The position numbers and the translations under genes are program-made. From Azolla caroliniana (taxonomy: Eukaryota > Polypodiophyta), in the NCBI GenBank assembly GCA_043228905.1, contig JBHGNT010000003.1, positions 310,001 through 374,000 of the forward strand: 64,000 nucleotides of DNA. The letters run 5' to 3'. The notes beneath the pieces were generated by a model. The model made no database searches. It was not told the origin of the DNA and saw only the letters and a list, made by a program, of their open reading frames with translations. The stretch's first letter is position 1. Every line of letters begins with the position of its first letter. Shown piece by piece: positions 30,823 to 41,703 of this stretch.

Positions 30823-33756
30823 ATGCTCATTACCGAAGAGAGGGAGCTGAACCTTGCCGGCGTAGAGATGACCTGGGTGGTCGATTCCGGAGCGTCGTTC
30901 CACCTGACCCCGGAGAAGAAATACTTCTCATCCTACACAGCCGGTGAGCACGGCTTTGTCCGGATGGGAAATGAAGGTACATGCCGAATTGCCGGTATAG
31001 GAGACGTGTGGCTGATGACATCAACCGGATGCAAGATGCTGTTGAAGGATGTGCGACACGTTCCGGAGGTCCGATTGAACCTGATCTCGGCCGGGAGGCT
31101 AGATGATGAAGGCTACACGGGTAGCATCCGGAACGGTGTCATGAAGTTTAGCAAGGGGAGCCTGATAGTGGCTCGGGCCCGGAAGGTCAACACACTGTAC
31201 CTGATGAATGCCCGGTTATGTCCGGAAGAGCTGAATGTGGCAGCCGACACTGCCGGTGAGCTGTGGCACAAGAGACTGTGCCACATGAGTGAGAAGGGGA
31301 TGAAGAGGCTTGCAGAAGACAACCTTATCCCAGTGAAGCATGTGCACCTGGAGAAGTGCACCGATTGCCTGGCCGGTAAGCAGAACCGAACCTCCTTCCA
31401 CTCAAGGCCACCGACGAGACGTAGCGCACCATTGGAGTTGGTGCACACTGACGTGTGTCAGGTAGAGACGAAGTCACATGGCGGAGCCCAGTACTTCGTA
31501 ACATTCATCGATGATCATAGCCGAAAACTGTGGACGGCACCGATGAAGACAAAGGACCAAGTGTTGTCCGTCTTCAGAGAACTCCACGCGAGAGTGGAAA
31601 GAGAATCCGGCAAGAAGCTGAAAGCGATACGAGCGGATAACGGAGGGGAATACCGGGGGCAGTTCCAGGAGTACTGTCGCTTGAAGGGAATCCGGCTCGA
31701 GTTTACTGTGCCGAAGACGCCGGAACTGAACGGGCTGGCCGAGAGGATGAACCGGACCATAATGGAGAGGGTCCGGAGTATGCTAGCGCATGCGGAATTA
31801 CCCAAGGGGTTTTGGGCTGAGGCAATGTCAACGGCGACATACGTGATAAACAGATCACCCTCAGTACCTTTGGACGGAGACACGCCGCAGAGAGTGTGGA
31901 CCGGTAGGGAAGTATCCTACCGGCATCTGAAGGTGTTCGGGTGTCTCGCATATGTGCATGTGGCAAAGGACCGGAGAGGAAAGTTAGATCCAAAGACCCG
32001 GCCATGCATATTCCTCGGTTACGGCGACGACGAGTTTGGCTACCGAGTATGGGACCCGGTCGACAAGAAGATATTCAGGAGTCGAGACATCATCTTCATG
32101 GAGGACAAGACACTCGCCGACTGGGAGTCGGAGAAGAAGATGAAGAGCTCCAAGTCGACCGGTGAGGATCAACTCTACGAGGAGCAGTCCCGACCGGCAA
32201 GGGACCGGTTAGCACTCGAGGATCCGGCCGAAGACGGTGAAGAATCAGAACCGGCCGAGGAAGATGAAACTGATACCGGAACCGGCCCCGATCCCGAAAT
32301 GGATTCAGATGAAGAGGAAACGGAGGAGCCGGTTACCGAAGCTCCGGAACGGAGATATCCTCTAAGAGAGAGAAGGGCCCCCCGGAGATTTCCGGAACCT
32401 GAGCACGTGCTGCTGACCGACGAGGGGGAGCCGGAGAGTGTTGAAGAAGCAAAGCTTGACACCCATAGCCGCAGGTGGTTAAGTGCCATGCAGGAGGAGA
32501 TGGATTCCCTGCATGAGAACCACACATATGAGCTTGTGGAGTTGCCGAAAGGAAAGCGGGCACTTCGAAACAAGTGGGTGTTCAAGCTGAAACCGGGAGA
32601 TGCCGGAAACCCCCCGAGATACAAAGCCAGGATCGTGGTGAAGGGGTTCCTGCAGAAGAAGGGCGTCGACTTCGACGAGATATTTGCCCCGGTAGTGAAG
32701 ATGACCTCCATCCGGACGGTGCTGAGCATAGCGGCAAGCATGGACCTCGAGGTAGAACAGATGGACGTGAAGACGGCATTCCTTCACGGTGACCTCGAAG
32801 AAGAGATCTACATGCAGCAACCGGAAGGATTCGAGAAGAAAGGGAAGGAGCACCTGGTATGCCGGTTGAAGAAGAGCCTTTACGGACTGAAGCAGGCTCC
32901 CCGGCAATGGTACCGGAAGTTCGACTCCTTCATGACCGACGAAGGGTACATCAAAACGCAGTCCGACCACTGCGTGTTTGTGAAGAAGTTCGAAGGAGGA
33001 GACTTTCTAATACTCCTCCTGTACGTGGACGACATGTTGATCGTCGGACGGGACCAGGTCAAGATACGGATGCTGAAGAAGGCTCTTCACCGAACCTTCT
33101 CAATGAAGGACCTGGGTCCGGCGAGAAAAATATTAGGGATGCACATCATCCGGGACCGGAAGAAGAAGCAGTTGCGGCTGTCGCAGGAGAAGTACGTGAC
33201 AAAGGTGCTTCAACGGTTCAACATGTCGGAAGCAAGACCGGTCGGATCGACCCTCCCGGCAAACTGCAAGTTGTCCAGCAAGCAAAGCCCCAAGACAAAG
33301 GCTGAGAAGGAGGACATGATGAAAGTACCATATGCCTCTGCCGTCGGAAGCTTGATGTACGCAATGGTGTGTACAAGACCGGACATAGGATATGCAGTTG
33401 GAGTGGTGAGCCGGTACATGAGCAATCCCGGCAAAGAGCACTGGAACGCAGTCAAGTGGATACTCCGATACCTAAAGGGCACGGCAAACGTGTGCCTCCG
33501 ATTCGGCTCCGGTAAGCCCGAACTCGACGGCTTTACCGATTCGGATATGTCGGCTGATGAAGATACCAGCCGGTCCACATCAGGGTATGTGATGACGTAT
33601 GCAGGGGGAGCTGTTTCGTGGCAGTCGAGGCTGCAGAAGACGGTTGCGTTGTCAACCACGGAGGCGGAGTACATGGCGGCTGTTGAAGCCGGCAAGGAAA
33701 TAATATGGATGAAGGACTTCATTAGAGAGATCGGTATCCGACAAGAGGAGTACTGA
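30823..33756 (+). CDS. pol: Cop-2 pol: protease, integrase, reverse transcriptase (977 aa)
   Basis: The frame is the same as gag and in fact open from 30613; 30823 is only its first ATG. Order: protease with WVVDSGASFHLTP (Asp at residue 21); GAG-pre-integrase/HHCC region LWHKRLCHMSEKGMKRL..CTDCLAGK; integrase DDE (HTDVCQVE, ADNGGEYRG, ELNGLAERMN); RT with NKWVFKLKPGDAGNPPRYKA, KTAFLHGDLEEEIYM and YVDDMLIVGR; start of RNase H (DSDMSADEDTSRSTSGY, TTEAEYMAAVEAG). TGA at 33754-33756 cuts RNase H before its last acidic residue. All other catalytic residues I can check are present. Confidence 0.9.
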   Translation: MLITEERELNLAGVEMTWVVDSGASFHLTPEKKYFSSYTAGEHGFVRMGNEGTCRIAGIGDVWLMTSTGCKMLLKDVRHVPEVRLNLISAGRLDDEGYTGSIRNGVMKFSKGSLIVARARKVNTLYLMNARLCPEELNVAADTAGELWHKRLCHMSEKGMKRLAEDNLIPVKHVHLEKCTDCLAGKQNRTSFHSRPPTRRSAPLELVHTDVCQVETKSHGGAQYFVTFIDDHSRKLWTAPMKTKDQVLSVFRELHARVERESGKKLKAIRADNGGEYRGQFQEYCRLKGIRLEFTVPKTPELNGLAERMNRTIMERVRSMLAHAELPKGFWAEAMSTATYVINRSPSVPLDGDTPQRVWTGREVSYRHLKVFGCLAYVHVAKDRRGKLDPKTRPCIFLGYGDDEFGYRVWDPVDKKIFRSRDIIFMEDKTLADWESEKKMKSSKSTGEDQLYEEQSRPARDRLALEDPAEDGEESEPAEEDETDTGTGPDPEMDSDEEETEEPVTEAPERRYPLRERRAPRRFPEPEHVLLTDEGEPESVEEAKLDTHSRRWLSAMQEEMDSLHENHTYELVELPKGKRALRNKWVFKLKPGDAGNPPRYKARIVVKGFLQKKGVDFDEIFAPVVKMTSIRTVLSIAASMDLEVEQMDVKTAFLHGDLEEEIYMQQPEGFEKKGKEHLVCRLKKSLYGLKQAPRQWYRKFDSFMTDEGYIKTQSDHCVFVKKFEGGDFLILLLYVDDMLIVGRDQVKIRMLKKALHRTFSMKDLGPARKILGMHIIRDRKKKQLRLSQEKYVTKVLQRFNMSEARPVGSTLPANCKLSSKQSPKTKAEKEDMMKVPYASAVGSLMYAMVCTRPDIGYAVGVVSRYMSNPGKEHWNAVKWILRYLKGTANVCLRFGSGKPELDGFTDSDMSADEDTSRSTSGYVMTYAGGAVSWQSRLQKTVALSTTEAEYMAAVEAGKEIIWMKDFIREIGIRQEEY

Positions 33757-33999
33757 CTCTACTGCGACAGTCAGAGTGCCATCCACCTTGCGAAGAACGC
33801 GGCCTATCACTCCCGGACGAAGCACATCCAGCGAAGATATCACTGGATCCGGGAAAGGATAGAAGACCAGGAGTTCATGCTGACGAAGATCCACACGGAA
33901 GAGAACGGGTCAGATATGCTGACCAAAGTGCTCACACCCGACAAGCTGGAAGCGTGCCGGAAGAGGGTCGGATTGGAGAGACATCCCATCCCGAAGTGA
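33757..33999 (+). pseudogene. pol: Cop-2 RNase H C-terminal tail after the TGA
   Basis: In frame with pol, LYCDSQSAIHLAKNAAYHSR and the conserved copia tail (DMLTKVLTPDKLEACRKRVG) end at a TGA at 33997-33999, ten bases before the 3' LTR. The change at 33754 fits CGA to TGA. Confidence 0.85.
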
Positions 34000-34009
34000 A
34001 GGGGGAGTT

Positions 34010-34728
34010 TGTTGGGATTTCGGTCCCTCCGGATGGGATGTCCGGAGATGAATGACGGCAAGCCCGGTTGCGGTTACGGAGCCGGATGATGAAGACCCCG
34101 GCTACGGTGCCGGATGCTGAAGACCCCGGCTACGGAGCCGGATGATGAATACCCCGGCTACGGAGCCGGATGATGAATATCCCGGCTACGGAGCCGGATG
34201 CTGAAGACCCCGGTTACGGAGCCGGATGACGAATGTACCCGGAGGGAGATCCGGATGCGGGGACATATTTGTGAATATGTTTGCCAAGAGCCCTTGAGGC
34301 TATATTTGTAAATAGCCCGAAAGTCATATGTGTATAAATATGACTTAGGGCAAACAGTTTAAGTTGCTACTCATTTTTTCTGTTTTTTCCACTCAAGAGG
34401 AGTGAAGAGAGAGCAGCCGAGAGAGAGAGAGAGAGATAGAGCGCGAGAGAGACGAAGAGGTAGACGCCTCTGTGTATTTCCGCCGCCTGTGGCGAGGACA
34501 GCGAGCTCAAGGTCGTTGCCTTGCAGCTCGCCATTGTATATTTCTCTGTGCATAGTTTGGTTTGGAGTCTCGCACTCCCGTGGTTTTTCCCGTATAGGGT
34601 TTTCCACGTTAATCCCTGTGTGCTCGCGTTTTGTTTCTCTTTGTGGTTCCTATTTTCTGCTCCATTGTTCCGCGATTACTCGGTTGTGGCCGAGTGACGA
34701 AGGTGAATCCAAGCGTTGATTCCCAACA
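34010..34728 (+). repeat. Cop-2 3' LTR (719 bp)
   Basis: It equals the 5' LTR in length and, as far as can be read, in every base; the translated LTR frames in the two copies are also identical. The 28-bp units lie at 34072-34240 and the TATA box near 34333. Confidence 0.95.
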
Positions 34729-36201
34729 CGAAGATGGATGGGGAACAGCTTGCGAGGAGGCCGAGGACGGAAACAGCACGAGGAGATCGTCATTCCGATG
34801 CGGATGGAGCAGAATCCGGTCGTGGATCGTTCGATCGGGGTTGGATTCGGCATGAAAGTGCCGATACGGAAGAGGGTGCGGGACGAGCCGCCCTCTTTTA
34901 CATGGGGAGAAAGACCGACCAGGCGAAGGTCGGGAATTGGAAAGGAAGGTGATCAAAGGTTCGGAACGAGTCTGGCAAGATCGGCATCGGAGCCGAAACT
35001 CCGGACATTGGAGAATCAAGCTCAGGCGGGGCTTGATTGATCACAGAGTGGATGCTATCCACCGACACCGCTAAAAGGGGCGGTGGCCCGGACGAGTTGC
35101 AGAAAGATGTTGCGAAATCGGTTACGCCACATCTTATCCGGAGACTTCGGCTGTTCGGCCGACAGGGCAACGTCAGGCCGAAAGAGATGGGAGATGGAGG
35201 CGAGAATGCAAAGAGGAGAGAAACGATGAGTTCGGAAGAGGAGTACAAAGGACGAAGAGGAGAACGAAGACCGGCCCTACAGAGACCCTTACACCGATCC
35301 GGCTGTCGGCCCGAGTGCCGGCGTGAGCCCTACAGGAGAGATCGGTGGCGACAGGAGAACGAGACCCGGCAATACGGAGAAGGACGAATGGACCCGGACG
35401 AGAACCGGGCGGAGCGGACTCCCGGATGACCATTCCGGGAGGGAGGAAGAGAGAAGGCCAAGGAGAGGCCAAGGAGACGGTACGTCGGTACCACAAGAGA
35501 GGGTGCGGAACAAAACGCCCTCTCAGCATGCAGAAAAGGACGACCCGGGATAGGGTCAGGAAGACAAATCGGACGCCCAAGGAGGATCCTTCACACCGGT
35601 TCTAGAGACTTCGACAGTCGGCAACGCGGTCGACGTAAGACCAAGATGCTGACGGTGGCGGCGAGGTGACGAAGAAAAAGGGCTACTGATGGGCGGTCTA
35701 CGGAGTTCCTCACACCGATCCGGCTGTCGGCCCGAGTGCCGGCGTGAGTCCTATAGGAGAGGACGGTGGCGGCAGGTGAACGTGACCGGACGACGGAAGC
35801 AGAGAAAGGAGGTATCAGGCCGGAGGGGCGGCTACTAACCGAATCGGACCTTCCGGCAAGGTCAGTGGGTGAAGGGAAGTCCGGTCCTACGGGATCCCCA
35901 CACTGAACCAGAGACTCCGGCAGTTCGGCCAACGTGGCAACATGAGACCAAGAGAGAAGGTTGGTGGCGGCAGGAAACGGGACCCAGCAACACGAAGGCG
36001 GAAACCGGCTACGCGGAAGACACGAGGAGAGTCGTGAAGGACTCCGACAAAAGACACCCAGATCTCGGCCAGCGACGAAACAAAGACAAGTCCTATGGGA
36101 CCCTCACATCGATCCGGAGACTCCGGTAGTTTGGCCAACGTGGCAACGTGAGACCTAGGGAGAAGGACGGTGGCGGCAGGGAATAGGACCCGACGACACG
36201 A
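34729..36201 (+). repeat. P2 internal repeat region
   Basis: After CGAAG the P2 sequence resumes (colinear with P1 from 17005). Modules of the P family recur: ACACCGATCCGGCTGTCGG at 35288 and 35711, and GGAGACTYCGGC..TTCGGCC near 35140, 35905 and 36115. No RT, integrase or protease motif is present in any frame. The region ends at the Gyp-G insertion (ACGA at 36198-36201). Confidence 0.65.
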
Positions 36202-36832
36202 TGTCGAGGTTTTCCTCGCGGATGCGTGGAATGAGGCGGGACCTCAGGTGTCCTGTACCGAAGAGCAAGAGAGAAAGGACAAGAGACCCACTACGTGCGA
36301 ACGTAGATTCACAGGGACACGGCCCTTCGACACAAAGACGCGAGTGGGACAGCGACACAGAGAGGCACAAATGTATGTATGTATTAACAAAGACAACAAC
36401 AAGAACACGGAAGCAACAAAAACACAAAGTCGGTTACAACCGAACAGGCCGGCGAACAGATGCTGATGCCTGTTCGTAAACGCACAGAAAGACAGGAGCA
36501 GGTTGGAGGTGCTGCCGGAAACACTCGGGCATTCCTCAGAGCAGCGCGAGCCTCCCGAAACCTGCACAGAAGGAAGCTATGGAGTTTGCGAACCAGAGAG
36601 AGAGAGAGAAGTCTTCGCACACAAACCGACAACACTTCGTCCTCGACTCTCCGCGATCCCCTCCCCCCTTCTCGTCTCCCTCCTTTTTATAGGCAAGGAA
36701 GGAGCAGTTTCCCCTTTACTTCCTACCCACTAAATCTACCCGCCTAGGATCTTCTATGGACAACATTCGAGAAGAGCCGGTTCCTACGCTCCTGTGCACC
36801 GATTCCGCTTGTGGACGGTTTTCTTCACGACA
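36202..36832 (-). repeat. Gyp-G 3' LTR (631 bp)
   Basis: It starts TGTCGAGGTTTTCCTCGCGG and ends CTTCACGACA on the plus strand. On the minus strand CCTATAAAAAGG near 36683-36694 is a TATA box; a (GA)n tract sits near 36595-36608. Confidence 0.85.
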
Positions 36833-36905
36833 TCCGCCCCCACCTAACCGCGCATCCACCGGCATGCGCCAAATTGAGTTGGGACGGAGAAAACCGGTCC
36901 AGCCT

Positions 36906-37702
36906 TCATTCCTCGCCCGTCAGTTCTTCCTCGTTTTCGGATCGTTCGTCGTCCCGGTCCAGGGCAACCGGATTCGGCTCGTCGTCGTGACGCTTCTTGA
37001 ACGCTTTGATCCGCTTCCCTGCTACCGGTATCGCCATTCTCGTACCGTCGAGTTTCGCCAGATGGTACGTCCCGTTGTCGTTGGCGCTTTGTACCACGTA
37101 AGGCCCGAACCACCTTCTTGCGAACTTCCGTGTCGCTCGGTGCTGGTTGTCAAGGCTGCTGTCGTAGATTAGCACCCAGTCGCCTTCCTCGATCTTCTTT
37201 GGTCGGAGCCGGTGCGTCCGGTCGAACCGGGCTTTGTTCCTCGTCCTTGCCACCCGAAGATTTCCGTAGCTCGCTCTACGTCCTCCAGTCTTCGCTCGAG
37301 CTGCCGAATGCGCGCTGTCAACAGTTCCTCCCGGCTCATCTCGTCTCTCCAGTTCACGGTTGCCCATGAGGAGATCGTACGTTCCATTGGCATGATCGGC
37401 TTCTGCCCAAACATGAGCTCTGCCGGCATGAATCCGGTTACCGAACTGTGCGTAGTTCGGTCCGCCCACAACGCGTAAGGCAACAGCCGCGGCCAGTTCC
37501 CGACTTGTCCTCCGCATGCCCGAACTAACGCCTTGACGATCGGTCCGTGTCCGCGCTCCACCTTCCCATTCGCCTCCGGATTGTACGCAGTGGTAAGCGA
37601 GAGCTTGACTCCTAGCCGGTCGAACAACTCCTCGGCCTCTTCGGCGTCCAACTCCCCGCGATCAGCCACGATCTTCCCGACGCACCCGTACCGGCATATC
37701 AC
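36906..37702 (-). pseudogene. pol: Gyp-G integrase core end and GPY/F region
   Basis: Frame 37169-37702 carries VADRGELDAEEAEELF (second Asp) and GKVERGHG (Glu). A frameshift near 37250 leads to frame 36906-37517, whose last part is FDRTHRLRPKKIEEGDWVLIYD and RRWFGPYVV, the GPY/F module, and an acidic tail ending EELTGEE. No chromodomain. Confidence 0.8.
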
Positions 37703-38629
37703 GTCCTCGATCAGGAACCGACATACGGCCGCGGTCGTTTTGTTCTAAAGGGCCCGGCCTTCCACCTGGTTCGTCAGATCTTCCCGAGCCAGGACCAGAT
37801 ACCGCATCTATCCTACGCCCATCGGCATCGTCACCAGATCTACCATCCCTTTGAAGTGGATGGTCGGAGGGTACGTAGGGTGAAGCTCGTCCCGATGCCG
37901 GACTATGGAGTGCATCTGACAGCTCTCGCAAGTTGTCACGAACCGATGCACGTCCCGGTATAGTCCCGGCCACCAGTACTTCCCCTTTATCTTCTCGAAC
38001 GTGGCCCACGTTCCACGGTGTCCGGCCCAAGGGCTGTCGTGGTAGCCCGTCAGCAGCTCCTCCTGTTCTTCCTTCATCGCCACCACCCAGAGCGGGACGC
38101 CGTTCCTTTTCTTCGGGTGCTTCCATAAGTATCCGTCCCGGAGAAAGAATCGGTAAGATTTCTTCCGGATCCGGTTGGCCTCGTCCTTCGTCCACGACGC
38201 ATTCGGCGTCATCTTCCTCAAAAATCCACCGATCTGGAGCCACTCGCCGTCGTACTTGCTCTCGTCGAAGTTGTTAAGTGCCGGAGTGCTCATCCCATCG
38301 GTCATTACGTACGCTGCCTCGAAGAAGTCCACGCCGACTTCTTCGTCCTCCGAAACCATGCCGCCCTCGTCATCAAACCTTGCCCTCGAAAGCATGTCGG
38401 CCATGGCGTTGTCCTTTTCGGAAATGTGCCGTATTTCCGGGTCCAGGGACTTGATGTACGCTATCCACCGGAGCATCGCCAGGTCCGGTGTCGCGCATCC
38501 GGAAACCATGCCGAGAATCGGCAGGCAATCCGTCTCGATAACCACTTCTGTCCCGATCAAGTAGTCTTTGTCGGCTTTTACTGCCGAAACGATACCCCAG
38601 AGTTCGCGTTTAACCTGGGCGTACCCTCC
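37703..38629 (-). pseudogene. pol: Gyp-G RNase H end and integrase N-terminal part
   Basis: Frame 37808-38560 has DCLPILGMVSGCATPD, HISEKDNAMADMLSR (RNase H end), HDSPWAGHRGTW..TTCESCQ (integrase HHCC) and MVDLVTMPMG (first Asp). Stops at 37808-37810 and near 37745 stand at CAG positions of relatives (CAG to TAG). Confidence 0.8.
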
Positions 38630-39853
38630 CTATCGTTCACTGAGAACCTTCGCGCCGATTCGGATCGGGAACCGAATGCCGTTCTTGTCCTCTTGGTTGA
38701 CGACCCATCCGATCCCGGTCGGACTCGTATCCACTGTTATGTATACCGAGGTACCCTTCCCGTAGACAGCCTTCCGGAGCGCCGGTGCTGCCGCAAGAGC
38801 TTCCTTCAGCTTCCGGACCGACTCCGTGTGCTCGTCTCGCCACTTGAATTTTCGCCCTTTCTTCAACAACCCGTATAGCGGCTCCGCAACGTGGGCGTAA
38901 TGCGGGATCCATATGTGGTAGAACGCGCATGCCCCCAGGAACCTCCGAACTTCCGTAACCGAGCTACAATCGGTCTTCATCGCGGAGATGGCTTCTACCT
39001 TTGCCGGAGACGGCTTCCGGCCATAAGGTCCACATAGGTGTCCGACCACCAGGATTTCCGATTGCCCGAAGGCCGATTTCTCCCCGGAGAAGGTGAGCCT
39101 CGCATCCTCTAGCCTCTGCAGCACCTTCTCGCAGTCGTCGATGTGTGTCGCCACGAATCGTCGGCATCCGTCCGGCCCGACTGTCTCGTCCTTCTCCTCC
39201 ACTGGGCATCCCTTGATCGGGATGTCATCTAGAAACGGCATAGTGATGTCCGGGATGCAATCACTCAGTACCTTGTTCATTGCATTCACCATGTGGGCTA
39301 CCGAGTTGGTCCCTCCTTGTGGCAGGGTACACATTCGCACTAGGCCGAGGGGAGTTCGCATCGTCGTAATGTCTCTGCTCTCCACGGCTAGCTGGAACTG
39401 GTCGTACCTCGAGTACAGATCACCGACCGAGTAAATCGACCTTCCGGCGAAGGCCTCTGCGAACTCGTCTATGGTCGGTCCGATTCCTGCGTTCCGAATG
39501 GTCACTCTGTTGACCGGCTGCAGGTCCTGAATGAAGCGCAATGTTCCGTTTTTCTTTGGTACGGTAAACCATCGGTTCGAGTATGGGGCACTCGACGGTT
39601 CAAGAATGCCCATATCGACTTTTTGCCTCAATAGCTCCATCAACCTCGGGATGTGGGCTCTCGGTACTAGAATCGGCTTGAGATTCCACGGCACATGTGG
39701 TACCGTGAATATCACCATCGGCTCCACAATCGTCGGGTCTATGCACCCGATCTCTTCCGGCGAAAACGCGAAGGCTTTCCCGTGCCTTCCGAGCATTCTC
39801 CGAAACCGGTTTTCCTCCGCCCCCACCGATCTTGAGCTCCCGGAGCGTCCCAT
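38630..39853 (-). pseudogene. pol: Gyp-G reverse transcriptase
   Basis: This 407-residue frame is the longest intact RT here: IGCIDPTIVEPMVIFTVPHVP, VPKKNGTLRFIQDLQPVNRV, AGRSIYSVGDLYSRYDQF, LPQGGTNSVAHM, FLDDIPIKGCPVEEKDE (catalytic Asp pair), and the start of RNase H TVDTSPTGIGWV. A stop at 38630 and a frameshift near 39826 separate it from the neighbours. Confidence 0.85.
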
Positions 39854-40383
39854 CGGTGAAGGTGTGTCCTATGCAGGCTGGATCTCGTAAACTGGGGTCC
39901 GACGCAAACCCTCTGATTCGGGACTCGCTGCCCTCCGGTAAGGGTGCCGCGACGGGCCTTACCTTCCGGTCCACAGTCTTGTACTTCGTGCTAACCCGGG
40001 CCGTCCGATCCAACCCGAGCCCCCGATTGAAGTTTGCGATGACTTTGTACATATCTTCGGAACATACCGGAATCGTCCGGTCTTCATTAAGGTCTTCTCC
40101 GGCTACCTCCCCCAGCATTCCCAAGGTGTCGTCGAAGGAGATTGCCTCCACGGCTCTGCTGATTTCCTCGTCCGGGCCGAGAACTCCGCACACTCGAAGT
40201 CGCACTTCCGCCCTTGTCTTTTCTTGGCCGACGATGCCGACTATCATGCACCCTCCGTTGTTGGAGAAACAGGATTTCCTACTTATCGTACAGGGTTCCT
40301 TCGGTTTCGGTTCTATCGTACAGTCGTGGGGTCTTTCCCGAGTGTTCGGGCTGTCTCGGCCCCACGCCTTGGCAGCCCTCTCT
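39826..40383 (-). pseudogene. pol: Gyp-G pro-pol linker
   Basis: The -1 frame holds AVEAISFDDTLGMLGEVAGEDL, STKYKTVDRKVRPVAAPLP and LRELKIGGGG. The region is conserved in all five gypsy copies, so it must matter for the element, but I know of no named domain for it. It is joined to gag-pro by the frameshift signal. Confidence 0.7.
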
Positions 40384-40391
40384 AAAAATCC
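40348..40391 (-). promoter_or_regulatory. Putative -1 frameshift signal, Gyp-G
   Basis: On the minus strand GGATTTT (complement of 40385-40391), then TAG (40382-40384), a 6-nt spacer in all, and GGGCTG (40373-40378) able to pair with CAGCCC (40348-40353). All six pairs are Watson-Crick, whereas other copies pair with G-U or A-U at two of these positions. Confidence 0.65.
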
Positions 40392-41569
40392 TCCCGGTTC
40401 TCGCCACCGAGGGATTCGCGGTTTCTCTCGTGGTTCGGCCGCACCGTCAGAAATTGAATCGAATGGCGCCCGTCCTGGCTTTTGACCCTCGCGTAGGCCG
40501 AACCGTTGTCTAGCACCTTGGTCTCCATTTGCGCCGCCGTGATGTACGGTTCCCCTAATATGACCGAGTGCGAGGACGTCTCCTGTACGAAGAAGTGCTG
40601 GTCAATCTCGACGTCGCCGATCTTGACTCGCACGTTCGGGTAGGCCCCGTGCAGTTCCTCGGTGGCGCGCGTCGCCACCCGTATCTTCCACCCGTGCTTG
40701 GTGTTGATCGGCCACTTTCCCTTTTTATAGAAGTCCATTGACATCAGGTTTATTTCCGAACCGTGGTCCACCAATGCCACCACCGGCTCCTGAACATCTC
40801 CGATCTTCACCGGGGTCTCCGTGGTTGCTTGGGCCCAGTGCGGCCTTGAATAGTGGCTCTCCGCCCACTCATCTTCCAGCGCCATGTCGTCGATGTGCGT
40901 CGTCCGCACCTCCACCGGTCTTTCCGGTTCCGTCTCCATCGACAGCCTCTTCCGTTTCACCAGGTCTACAATGGAGTCGTGGAACTCCTTCTTGGCGATC
41001 CCTAACACCTCTCGCAATGACAGCTCCACTTTGCTGTCGAGGATCCGTTCTTCTAGGACCTTTCGTAGGTCCGTAGTCCTTTCTATCTCCGTCCCCAGTC
41101 GATATCCGCCCTTCCTGGGGTTATCTTGCGAGCTGGACCCGCCGGCCTCGTTCTGTCGTTGCCCGAATCGGGTCTCGTACCGTTGTGAGGGCCCGGCCGC
41201 TCCGGCTTTCCCCACTCGTTTGTCTTCTACCATAGCCTCGTAGTTCCGGCAGGGGGCTTCTACGAAGCCCGTCTTCTCCTCGACTGGATCGCTCCACCCG
41301 GTTATTTCCCGGACCCGTCTCTCAGCGCGGTCCGTTTCATCTTTCCTTAGCCGTGCGCCGGCAAGACCTTCCAGCATTGCCGACCAGATCCGTCTTTGCC
41401 CTCTGTTCGGACCTCGCTGCCCCCGACCCGAATTCCGGCCGATGCCGAGTAGTGGGTGGCCTCTACGTGTCGGGCCGCTGCCTCTTCCATCAGTCTCTTC
41501 ATACCTCCTCGCCCGTCGTTTTGGTTCAGGGCCCTCCTGGTGTCGCCGGCGTGCACCCGACCTTCCCAC
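40382..41569 (-). pseudogene. Gyp-G gag-pro: protease
   Basis: A 395-residue open frame. The first ~60 residues are out of the native register; from IWSAMLEGLAGARL on it matches the family: DLRKVLEERILDSKVELSLREVLGIAKKEF, then EPVVALVDHGSEINLMSMDFY (Asp-His-Gly active-site motif), WPINTKHGWKI and QETSSHSVILGEPYITAAQM. It ends NREDF-TAG at the frameshift site. Confidence 0.75.
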
Positions 41570-41649
41570 AGGTACACCGCCCGGTTCCTCAACGCCTTTG
41601 TGAAATCGCCGCAGTCATTCCGAATGTGGCCGACCTCGTCGCACCACAT
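41347..41649 (-). pseudogene. gag: Gyp-G gag zinc-knuckle part
   Basis: It has C-MW-C-DEVG-H-IRND-C (CCHC) and the GRGGMKRLMEEAAARHVE segment. It is in the same frame as the upstream gag, separated from it by a TGA at 41704-41706 and a short stretch. Confidence 0.75.
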
Positions 41650-41703
41650 GCACCTGTTCCCCGCTGCCAGCTGTTGGTCACGAGCCGGTTCGCCACCTTC
41701 CCT

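Larger units (their letters stand above)
29178..34728 (+). mobile_element. Cop-2: young full-length Ty1/copia element
   Basis: Two 719-bp LTRs (29178-29896 and 34010-34728) appear identical by eye. They are flanked by CGAAG on both sides (29173-29177, 34729-34733). The primer site TGGTATCAGAGC is at 29900-29911 and the purine tract GAAGGGGGAGTT ends at 34009. One gag-pol frame runs from 29926 to 33999 with two TGA codons. The empty site is visible in P1 near 17002-17010 (GCGAAGTTGGATGGG), matching the sequence left when Cop-2 is removed. Confidence 0.95.

Noticed and set aside
36906-37260. A chromodomain after the integrase GPY/F module
   Set aside because: In Gyp-B, F, G and I the C-terminus after GPY/F is a short charged tail without the aromatic pattern of a chromodomain.
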